This document shows, piece by piece, positions 1-7,000 of a stretch of 15,149 bases of DNA. The DNA is from an uncultured Acetobacteraceae bacterium. Lineage in GTDB: Bacteria; Pseudomonadota; Alphaproteobacteria; Acetobacterales; Acetobacteraceae. The notes beneath the pieces are model-generated. The model ran no database searches. It saw only the letters and a list, made by a program, of their open reading frames with translations, and was not told where the DNA came from. The stretch lies in assembly GCA_937874445.1 (NCBI GenBank), contig CALNAL010000392.1:1-15149 (forward strand), written 5' to 3'. Every line of letters begins with the position of its first letter. Position 1 is the first letter of the stretch. The translations under genes and the position numbers were made by a program.

Positions 1-51
1 ATACGAGATCTGCGCATGTCTCGTGGGCTCGGAGATGTGTATAAGAGACAG
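1..51 (+). other. Untrimmed Illumina Nextera adapter (non-biological)
   Basis: Bases 1-9 match the end of the Illumina P7 primer (ATACGAGAT). Bases 10-17 (CTGCGCAT) sit where the 8-base i7 index belongs. Bases 18-32 match the Nextera read-2 overhang, and bases 33-51 are the Tn5 mosaic end (AGATGTGTATAAGAGACAG). Genuine sequence starts at base 52. The block marks the left side as a contig end assembled from tagmentation reads, where coverage and accuracy are likely low. Any reading frame that starts here, such as a plus-strand frame whose translation contains EMCIRDR, is an artefact. Confidence 0.97.
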
Positions 52-904
52 GGTAGTGGCCGGCGAAACGCGGCATGCCGCGGGCCAGCGCCGTCCACTC
101 GGTGAAGCCGGTCCCCCACCACGCGTCGTTTTCCGCCGTCGTGTGGAACTGCGGCAGATAATAGGCCAGCACCCGGGCCCGGCGCGGGGACGTGCCCGGC
201 AGCGGACGCACCTCCTCGAAGGCCGGGCCGGGCTGGGTGAAGCGGCGGACCGCCTCGTGCACCCCTTCCTCCTCGGGGGGCGGGACGGTGTGCAGGCAGA
301 GCACGTGGCGCAGGCGGCGATAGTGCAGCAGCGGGTTCTCGTCCTGGCCGGCGGCGAGGTAGCGGGCCACGTAGAAGCGGGTGTCGAAGGAGGGGGAGGG
401 GTTGCGCCCCTCGTGCCAGCCCCACAGCAGGTAGTGCTCGAAGGGGTCCACGCCGGCGGCGGCGATGTCGGGGTATTCGCGCAGATACCAGGCGGCGTCG
501 AACTAGGGGAGGGGGGAGACCGTGCCGGTGGTGCGGTGGGCCAGGAAAAACGCCAGGGCCAGCGTGCCGGCCGGCGGCGTGAAATGGGACCGGAACCAGA
601 GCAGGTCGAAATACGGGCAGGGCTGGCGGTTGGCGGCCTCGCCGGCACGGATGTAGTGCAGCAGCGGATTGAGCCCCGCGCGCGCCACCTCCGGGTTCTG
701 CTGGAGATACCAGGCCGGGTCGAAATAGGGATCGGGGCGCCGCCCTTCGTGCCAGCCCCAGTCGGCAAAATGCATCAGCGGGTCGATCCCGGCAGCGGCG
801 ATGTCGGGATTGGCCTCACGGTACCAGGCTGCGTCGAACAGGCCGGACGCGGCAATCACGGCGAGGTCAGGCCGAAGCTGGTCTGAAGGAAGAGTCAACG
901 GCAT
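52..904 (-). pseudogene. Surface-glycan protein with FDxxWY repeats and WbsX-type domain; interrupted by in-frame TAG, 3' end missing
   Basis: I prefer the ATG at 902-904; an in-frame GTG at 982 has a poorly spaced upstream purine stretch. The protein opens with repeats of the form FDAAWYREANPDI...P(L)xHFxxWGWHEGRRPDPYFD, each about 35-40 residues. These are typical of N-terminal regions of bacterial glycan-biosynthesis proteins. At 503-505 the minus strand reads TAG. The same frame then continues open for 150 codons to base 53: FDAAWYLREYPDIAAAG, WGWHEGRNPSPSFD, and finally ARVLAYYLPQFH...ENDAWWGTGFTEW. That last part is the opening of the Pfam Glyco_tran_WbsX family (GH99-like). The stop replaces the Tyr of the repeated P-Y-F-D motif, so a single base change (TAT or TAC to TAG) explains it. 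The gene continues beyond the contig edge. It may be a true nonsense allele or an end-of-contig sequencing error. Family assignment is fairly secure; function (surface polysaccharide synthesis or modification) comes from family knowledge. Confidence 0.8.
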
Positions 905-1015
905 TGCGTGCGACAACCGGCGAGAGGATCGGAAAGCACGACACGCCACAACTTGACGGCGTATCGGTACGCGACGCAACACAACCCTACAAAGTTACTA
1001 ATATTTACCGGTTTG

Positions 1016-1031
1016 TTAACTGAAGATTAAC
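1016..1031. promoter_or_regulatory. Candidate CtrA-type site (TTAA-N7-TTAAC) in an AT-rich island
   Basis: The segment reads TTAACTGAAGATTAAC: two TTAA half-sites separated by 7 nt, matching the alphaproteobacterial CtrA consensus TTAA-N7-TTAAC on both strands. It lies in the only AT-rich stretch nearby (about 985-1035), roughly 110 nt upstream of the preferred start of the surface-glycan gene, and it overlaps the methyltransferase stop codon. Regulation by CtrA is inference from the motif; a chance match is possible. Confidence 0.35.
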
Positions 1032-1794
1032 GATCTCCCGCCTTTTCCGCCGCCAGAAGCAGAAACGGGGGACGCCGCCGGTGCAGATCGAGCCCCGGAA
1101 TGCGCCCCCCCGGAATGCGCCCTGCCGCCGGTCCCGCCGCCGGCTCCGGTTCGCGCAGCGCCCGCAGCGTGAACCCCGCCGCCAGCAGCCCCTCGACATA
1201 GGTCTCCACGGTGCGGTGGTACTTCACCACGCCCTCGACGAACCAGCGGGTGCGGCGCGGGCCTTCCTCGCGGTAGCGGTCCACCGGCCAGGCCAGCGGA
1301 TGCCCCTCCGCGTCGACGATCCAGCGCTGTTCGGGCAGGGCCGTGCAGATCGGGTGCTCCACGGAGAGGACGAAATGCCCGCCCGGGGCCAGTGCCGCGG
1401 CCACGCGCGCCACCGCCGCGCGATAGTCGGCCACGTAGTGCAGGGCCAGCGAGGAGACCACGAGGCCGAAGGAGCCCGCCGGAACGTCCAGCGCCTCGAT
1501 GGGCTGGCGGCGCCAGGCGATGGCCGCGTCGGCGGTGCGGGCGGCGGCCTGGGCCAGCATGCGCTCCGAGACGTCGATGCCGAGCACCGAGGCGGCCCCG
1601 GCCGCGCGTGCCCAGCGGGCGAAATCGCCGAAGCCGCAGCCGAGATCGAGCACCCGCACCCCGGCCAGCGGCGGCAGCAGCGCGCGCAGGGCCGGCTGCT
1701 CCAGGACATCGTTGAGCCCCGTGCCGGTGCGGCGCAGATTTTCGTAGCCGGCGAAGAAGGCGGGATCGTCGTAGATGTTCTGGGGGGCGGCCAC
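1027..1794 (-). CDS. Class I SAM-dependent methyltransferase
   Basis: A 255-residue protein with a Rossmann-type methyltransferase fold. Motif I is VLDLGCGFG (residues 48-56) and the acidic end of strand 2 is GIDVS (72-76). The motif-IV region is SFGLVVSSLALHYV (about 108-121), followed by LAPGGHFVLSVEHP (about 135-148). This layout matches the UbiE/BioC-like methyltransferases (Methyltransf_11) that act on small molecules; the substrate cannot be read from the sequence. The start is a GTG at 1792-1794 with AAGG 10 nt upstream; the nearest upstream ATG is out of frame. The C-terminus carries a 5-residue tandem duplication (RIPGG RIPGL) before the usual RRRPPFLLLAAEK ending. It lies between a three-hairpin repeat (upstream) and the surface-glycan gene on the same strand, so the two may share a transcript, although an AT-rich, promoter-like gap separates them. 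Confidence 0.88.
   Translation of the reverse strand: MAAPQNIYDDPAFFAGYENLRRTGTGLNDVLEQPALRALLPPLAGVRVLDLGCGFGDFARWARAAGAASVLGIDVSERMLAQAAARTADAAIAWRRQPIEALDVPAGSFGLVVSSLALHYVADYRAAVARVAAALAPGGHFVLSVEHPICTALPEQRWIVDAEGHPLAWPVDRYREEGPRRTRWFVEGVVKYHRTVETYVEGLLAAGFTLRALREPEPAAGPAAGRIPGGRIPGLDLHRRRPPFLLLAAEKAGDR
1094..1123. repeat. 15-nt tandem duplication inside the methyltransferase gene
   Basis: Two adjacent 15-nt units (1094-1108 and 1109-1123; core CCCGGAATGCGCCC) match at 14 of 15 positions and encode RIPGG RIPGL. The unit is a multiple of three, so the frame is kept. It looks like a replication-slippage duplication in the variable loop before the last beta-strand of the protein. Confidence 0.75.
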
Positions 1795-1824
1795 GGGGCG
1801 CGTGCCTTGCCATGAGAAAGAAAG

Positions 1825-1950
1825 GGTTCCTTTTTCGGGAAAAAGGAACCGAAAAAGCTTTGTTCCTTTGGCACCGCGCCTGGATCACGCGTGGAGCCCA
1901 ACGAACAAAAGTCCTTTTGCTTCTTTTCCTTCAGGAAAAGAAGACTTCCT
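1825..1950. repeat. Three-hairpin intergenic repeat, copy 1
   Basis: The module has three parts. Hairpin 1 is a 12-bp inverted repeat, 1825-1836 with 1839-1850 (GGTTCCTTTTTC and its complement). Hairpin 2 is bounded by TTTGTTC (1859-1865) and GAACAAA (1903-1909), with an imperfect GC stem inside. Hairpin 3 is a perfect 9-bp stem, 1921-1929 with 1934-1942, with a TTCA loop. A second copy with the same order and orientation lies at 12059-12187. The last 43 nt (1908-1950 and 12145-12187) are identical. Here it fills the gap between the aldo/keto reductase stop and the methyltransferase start. Spurious reading frames through it should be ignored. Confidence 0.85.
1908..1942 (-). terminator. Putative intrinsic terminator of the dipeptidase-reductase operon
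   Basis: Read on the minus strand just after the reductase stop, a 9-10 bp stem (CTTCTTTTCC, loop TGAA, GGAAAAGAAG) is followed by CAAAAGGACTTTTGTT. This gives a moderately T-rich tail. An outer AAGTC/GACTT pairing can extend the stem. The same structure follows the DUF3830 stop at the other copy, which supports a 3'-end role. Confidence 0.5.
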
Positions 1951-1958
1951 CGCCTTCC

Positions 1959-2798
1959 CTACAGCATGGCCAGCGAGAGCTTGCGCTTCGGCGGCGGATA
2001 GGCGGCGTCGATCTCGGCGAGGTCCTGGGGCGTGAGCGCGAGGCCGGCGGCGGCGGCGTTTTCGCGCATGTGCGTTTCCGTGCCGGCCTTGGGGATGGCG
2101 ATCATGCCGGGCTGGCGCAGCACCCAGGCCAGCGCCACCTGGGCGGGGGTGGCCTCGTGGCGCGCGGCCACGGCCTTGAGCGCGGGGTTGCGCAGCAGGC
2201 GGCCGCCCTGGCCGATCGGCGAATAGGCCATCAGGGGGATGCCCTGTTCGGCCATGAAGGGGATCAGGTCGAACTCGATGCCGCGGTATTCCGGGTTGTA
2301 GAGCACCTGGTTGACCGCGCAGGCGCGTCCGCCCGGCACGGCCAGCAGCTCCTCCATGTCGTCCACGTCGAAGTTGGAGACGCCCCAGCGGCGGATGCGG
2401 CCCTCGGCCTTCAGCCGCTCGAAGGCGGCCACCGTCTCGGCGAGCGGCACCCCGCCGCGCCAGTGCAGCAGGTAGAGGTCCAGATGATCGGTGCCCAGCC
2501 GCTGCAGGCTGCGCGCGCAGGCCGCCGGCACCCCGGCGCGCGAGGCGTTGTGCGGATAGACCTTGCTGACCAGGAAGACCTTCTCGCGCAGGCCGTCGAG
2601 GGCCTTGGCGATCACCCGCTCGGAGGCGCCCTCGCCGTACATCTCGGCGGTATCCACCAGGGTCAGCCCCAGCTCGACGCCGCGGCGGATGGAGGCGGCC
2701 TCGGCGGCGGGGGCGCACTGGCCCTCGCCGATCTTCCAGGTGCCCTGCCCCAGGGCCACCACCTCGGTGCCGTCGGGGAGTTTGACCAGGCGCGTCAT
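1959..2798 (-). CDS. Aldo/keto reductase (YeaE-like)
   Basis: A complete 279-residue NAD(P)H-dependent oxidoreductase of the aldo/keto reductase (beta/alpha)8-barrel family. The catalytic tetrad is visible: D49 and Y54 (LVDTAEMYGEG), K79 (VFLVSKV) and H112 (LYLLHW). The cofactor-binding signature IPKAGTETHMREN is near residues 235-247, and SNFD (141-144) and NQVLYNP (163-169) are the usual family blocks. The N-terminus (LPDGTEVVALGQGTWKIGE) and the length resemble E. coli YeaE and other AKRs that reduce methylglyoxal or small aldehydes. The true substrate is unknown. The ATG at 2796-2798 overlaps the upstream dipeptidase TGA (ATGA). GAGGAA lies about 8 nt before it, inside the dipeptidase gene, so translational coupling is likely. 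The hairpin element after the stop probably ends the transcript. Confidence 0.93.
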   Translation of the reverse strand: MTRLVKLPDGTEVVALGQGTWKIGEGQCAPAAEAASIRRGVELGLTLVDTAEMYGEGASERVIAKALDGLREKVFLVSKVYPHNASRAGVPAACARSLQRLGTDHLDLYLLHWRGGVPLAETVAAFERLKAEGRIRRWGVSNFDVDDMEELLAVPGGRACAVNQVLYNPEYRGIEFDLIPFMAEQGIPLMAYSPIGQGGRLLRNPALKAVAARHEATPAQVALAWVLRQPGMIAIPKAGTETHMRENAAAAGLALTPQDLAEIDAAYPPPKRKLSLAML

Positions 2799-3811
2799 TC
2801 GGCGCGTTCCTCGGCCAGGCGCAGCAGGCGCAGGAAGTTGCCGCCCCACAGCAGCGCGAGGGCGGACGCATCGTAGCCGCGCCGCAGCAGCTCGGCGGTG
2901 AGGTTGACCCCCTCGGAGGCGTTGCGCCAGCCGGTGAAGCCGCCGCCGCCGTCGAAGTCCGAGGAGATGCCGACATGCTCGATGCCGATGCGCTTGACCG
3001 CGTAGTCCACGTGGTCGGCCCAGTCGGCGACGGTGACATCCTCGGGCCGCACCCGCGTTCCCGCAGCGTGGGCCTTGAGGAAGTTCGGCACCGCGGTGAT
3101 CTGCACCAGCCCGCCGGTGGCCTTGAGGGCGTCGAGCTGCTCGTCGTCGAGGTTGCGCGGGTGGTCGCAGAGGGCGCGGATGCAGGAATGGGTCGAGAGG
3201 ACCGGCACGCGCGAGAGGGCGGCCGCCTGCATCATCGTGGTCTTGGCGGCGTGGGCGATGTCCACCAGCAGCCCCAGCCGGTTCATTTCGGCCACCACCC
3301 GGGTGCCGAAGGGGGAAAGCCCGCCGTATTCCTCGGTCTGGTCGCCCAGGTCGGGGCGGGGGTTGCAGCTGTCGCCCACCGCGTTGTGGCCGTTGTGGGT
3401 GAGGGTCATGTAGCGCGCGCCGAGGTCGCGCAGCGCCCGCAGATGGCCGAGGTCCTCGCCGATGGCGTAGCCGTTCTCCACCGCCGGGACGACGCAGCAA
3501 TGCCCGGCCGCGGCGGCGGCGACGATCTCGCCGGCGGTGCGGCAGAGGCGGGCCTCGCCGGTGCCCATCTCCGCGATGGTGTGCAGCATGGCCTGGACCT
3601 GGGCGAAGGCCGCCGCGTGGCCCTCCGGCGTGCGTGGGCCCTGGGCGATGTAGGCGGCGAAGCAGACCGCCGAGAGGGACCCGCGCTGCATCTTCGGCAG
3701 GTCCACGCAGCGCGGACCGTCCTCGAAGAAGGAGGGGCCGTCGGGCCAGGGGATATCGACATGGGTGTCGATGGTCAGGAGGGTTTTCTGCAGATCGGAA
3801 GCGTTTGTCAT
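2795..3811 (-). CDS. Membrane dipeptidase, peptidase family M19 (renal dipeptidase-like)
   Basis: A complete 338-residue zinc metallopeptidase of the amidohydrolase superfamily; M19 enzymes cleave dipeptides, including D-amino-acid-containing ones. Likely metal ligands are H17 and D19 (IDTHVDIPW), E112 (VENGYAIG), H187 (LVDIAHAA) and H208 (VLSTHSC). Further family blocks are YMTLTHNGHNAVGDS (134-148), CDHPRNLDDEQLDAL (215-229) and GISSDFDGGGG (281-291). There is no signal peptide or lipobox, so it should be cytoplasmic, as is usual for bacterial members. Its TGA overlaps the reductase ATG by 4 nt, which makes a two-gene operon of unclear joint function. No strong ribosome-binding site is seen before the ATG at 3809-3811. 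Its 5' end faces the large glycosyltransferase gene divergently. Confidence 0.92.
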   Translation of the reverse strand: MTNASDLQKTLLTIDTHVDIPWPDGPSFFEDGPRCVDLPKMQRGSLSAVCFAAYIAQGPRTPEGHAAAFAQVQAMLHTIAEMGTGEARLCRTAGEIVAAAAAGHCCVVPAVENGYAIGEDLGHLRALRDLGARYMTLTHNGHNAVGDSCNPRPDLGDQTEEYGGLSPFGTRVVAEMNRLGLLVDIAHAAKTTMMQAAALSRVPVLSTHSCIRALCDHPRNLDDEQLDALKATGGLVQITAVPNFLKAHAAGTRVRPEDVTVADWADHVDYAVKRIGIEHVGISSDFDGGGGFTGWRNASEGVNLTAELLRRGYDASALALLWGGNFLRLLRLAEERAE

Positions 3812-4064
3812 GGCGGGGCGACCGTCGCAGCCCAGCCCCGCAACGTCAAGCGCCCGGGCCGCGGCAGGCGCCGGAATCGGGCGGGAGAGGCGCCTGTCAC
3901 GGCCTGCCCCGGCCTTGCCGGCGGCCTGCCCGGGCCTTGCAAATCATGCCCCCCGGCAGGACAACCCCCGGGGGGAAGGCCCCGGCGGCCCCGGGGTTGA
4001 CGGATCCGGTTTGCTCCCGCATGCAATCCAGCAACGAAACCTAACGCCACTATTGGAGAGAGCC
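3812..4064. other. GC-rich divergent intergenic region
   Basis: This 253-nt spacer separates the divergent dipeptidase and glycosyltransferase genes. It holds dense C/G runs, including a CCCCCGGGGG self-complementary stretch near 3965-3974 and overlapping GGCCCCGG blocks around 3978-3996. A TTGACG hexamer at 3997-4002 could be a -35 element for the glycosyltransferase, but no convincing -10 follows at standard spacing. An open frame continues back through it to 3765 with proline/glycine/arginine-rich translation and no homology that I recognise. I do not count it as coding. Confidence 0.4.
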
Positions 4065-4067
4065 TTG
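4055..4067 (+). promoter_or_regulatory. Ribosome-binding site deciding a TTG start for the five-module glycosyltransferase
   Basis: GGAGAG begins at 4055, followed by AGCC and then TTG at 4065-4067. The GGAG core has 6 nt spacing. TTG begins LEPRISAIIPLYNG, so the glycosyltransferase fold starts four residues in. No ATG or GTG sits in frame close upstream. The ATG at 4021 is out of frame. Confidence 0.6.
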
Positions 4068-7000
4068 GAGCCACGGATTTCGGCGATCATTCCGCTGTAC
4101 AACGGCGCGCCCTATATCGAGGCAGCCCTGCGGAGCGTCCTGGCCCAGAGCCTCCCGCCGGTGGAGATCATCGTCGTCGATGACGGCTCGACCGACGAGG
4201 GGCCGGGGATCGTCGAGCGTCTGGCCGGGGAGTTCCCGATCACCCTGCTGCACAAGGAGAACGGGGGGCAGTCCTCGGCGCGCAATTTCGGCGTCGCCCA
4301 CAGCTCGGGCGAACTGATCGCGCTGCTCGACCAGGACGACATCTGGTATCCCGACCATCTCGCGGTGCTCGCCGAGCCGTTCGCCACCCCGCAGGTTCCC
4401 ACCGTCGGGTGGGTCTACAGCAATCTCGACCAGATCGACGCCGAGGGGCGGCTGGTCACGCGCTCCTTCGTGACCACTCTCGGCATCAAGCACCCGAAGC
4501 AGGCGGTCGTCGATTGTATCCATGACGACATGTTCGTGCTGCCCTCGGCCTCGCTGATCGCGCGCGAGGCCTTCGAGGCGGTGGGCGGGTTCGACGAGCG
4601 GCTCTCCGGCTACGAGGACGACGACCTCTTCCTGCGCCTGTTCCGCGCCGGCTACGCCAACGAGTTCATCGACCGCCCGCTGTCGCAGTGGCGGATCTAT
4701 GCGGCCAGCACCTCCTATTCGCCGCGCATGGGCCGCTCGCGCCTGGTTTTCATGCGCAAGCTGCTCGAGGACTTCCCCGACGATATCGCGCGCTCGCTGT
4801 TCTACCGGCGCGACGTGCTGATCCCGCGCTTCTACCCGCGCCTGCTCGCCGAGTGCCGCAAGGCGATCACCCAGAACAACGACACCCTGCTCGCCCAGAC
4901 CCACGAGGCGATCACCCTGCTGCTGGGCTCGGACATCTCGGCCGACCGCCTCGAGCGCGACCCCGGGAGCCAGCTGATCAGCGCGGTCATCCCGCTTCAT
5001 GACGGCGCGCGAACCATCGAGCAGGCCCTGCGCAGTGTCCTCTGCCAGACGCTGCCGGCGGTGGAGATCATCGTCGTCGATGACGGCTCGACCGACGAGG
5101 GGCCGGCGATCGTCGAGCGCCTGGCCGCGGAGTTCCCGATCACCCTGCTGCGCAAGCCGCAGGGCGGGCCGTCGTCGGCGCGCAATTTCGGGGTGGCGCA
5201 GGCGCGCGGCGACTACATCGCGCTGCTCGACCAGGGCGACGTGTGGTACCCGAGCCATCTCGAACGTCTGGTGGCCCCCTTCGCCGGGCGGCATGTCCGC
5301 CGGCTCGGCTGGTCGTACAGCGATCTCGACCAGATCGACGAGGACGGCAGCACCCTCGTCCAGCTTTGGCTCGGGTCGCGCGATGCCCCCCACCCCAAGC
5401 GCACCATGGCCGACTGCCTGCGCGACGACATGTGCGTGCTGCCCTCGGCCTCGCTGATCGCGCGGGAGGCGTTCCTGGCGGTGGGCGGGTTCGACGAGGC
5501 GCTTTCCGGCTACGAAGACGACGACCTCTTCCTGCGCCTGTTCCACGCCGGCTACGACAACGCCTTCATTCCCGAGGCGCTGTCGCGCTGGCGGATCTGC
5601 CCGGCGAGCCCGGCGCGTTCCCTGCGCGCGGCGAAGAACCGGGCGGCCTATGCCCGCAAGCTCCTCGAGCTGTTCCCCGATGAGCCGGGGAGCGGCCACA
5701 CCTTCGCCCGCGACCTGATCGTGCCGCGCTTCTATCGCCAGTTCGCCCAGGAATACCGCCAGGCCATCGCCGCGCATGACCTCGTGCTGCTGGCGTTCGC
5801 GCGAGGAGAGATGGAGCATCTCAACGCGCGCGCGGGGGACGGGGGCGCCGCGATCCGGCCGCTGCCCGGAGCGCAGGCGATGTTCATCTCGGCGGTGATC
5901 CCGCTCTACAACGGGGCGCCCTACATCGAGGAGGCGCTGCGCAGCGTCTTCCGCCAGACGCTGCCGCCGGTCGAGGTGATCGTGGTGGACGACGGCTCGA
6001 CCGACGCGGGGCCGGCGATCGTCGAGCGCCTGACTGCGGAGTTCCCGATCACCCTGCTGCACAAGGAGAACGGGGGGCAGTCCTCGGCGCGCAATTTCGG
6101 GGTGGCGCGGGCACGCGGCGACTACATCGCGCTGCTCGACCAGGACGACGTGTGGTACCCCGACCATCTCGAACGCCTGGCGGCCCCCTTCGCGGAGCCG
6201 CATGTCCGCCGGCTCGGCTGGACGTACAGCGATCTCGACCAGATCGACGAGGACGGCAGCACCGTCACCCAGTTCTTCCTCAAGTCGCTGGGCACGCCGC
6301 ATCCCAAGCACGATCTGTTCGACTGCCTGCGCGCGGACATGTTCGTGCTGCCCTCGGCCTCGCTGGTCGCGCGGGAGGCGTTCCTGGCGGTGGGCGGGTT
6401 CGACGAGAAGCTCTCGGGCTACGAGGACGACGACCTCTTCCTGCGCCTGTTCCGCGCCGGCTATGACAATGTGTTCCTGCCCGAGGCGCTGTCGCGCTGG
6501 CGGATCTATCCGGCGAGCTCGTCCTATTCGGTGCGCATGTCGAAGAGCCGGGCGATCTATGCCCGCAAGCTGCTCGATCTGTTCCCCGATGAGCCGGACC
6601 GGCGCCGCTACATCACCCGCGACCTGATCGTGCCGCGCTTCTATCGCCAGTTCGCCGAGGAGTGCCGCCGTGCTGTCGACCGGCAGGACGACGCGCTGCT
6701 GGCGCTCGCGCGCGCGGAGATGGCGTATCTGCGGGCCTGCCTGCCGGGCGGGGGCGGGCAGACGCAGCCATCGGTCGGGCTGCGGGCGATCCTGATCTCG
6801 GCGGTGATCCCGCTCTACAACGGGGCGCCCTACATCGAGGAGGCGCTGCGCAGCGTCTTCCGCCAGACGCTGCCGCCGGTCGAGGTGATCGTGGTGGACG
6901 ACGGCTCGACCGACGCGGGGCCGGCGATCGTCGAGCGCCTGACTGCGGAGTTCCCGATCACCCTGCTGCACAAGGAGAACGGGGGGCAGTCCTCGGCGCG

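Noticed and set aside
23..886. 287-codon plus-strand frame at the left edge
   Set aside because: It starts inside the Nextera adapter (translated EMCIRDR) and runs antisense to the surface-glycan gene.
1812..2876. Plus-strand frame through the hairpin repeat and the reductase
   Set aside because: It begins in the repeat and is antisense to a reductase with an intact catalytic tetrad.
2799..3500. Upstream extension of the reductase frame into the dipeptidase gene
   Set aside because: The conserved reductase N-terminus begins at the ATG at 2798; the extension is an out-of-frame read of the dipeptidase.
3960..4030. Sigma-70-type promoter with TTGACG at 3997
   Set aside because: No credible -10 hexamer at 16-18 nt spacing, so it is only mentioned in the intergenic entry.
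3765..4064. N-terminal extension of the glycosyltransferase back to 3765
   Set aside because: The extension overlaps the dipeptidase start, is Pro/Gly/Arg-rich without domain character, and a TTG with a good ribosome-binding site lies directly before the fold.
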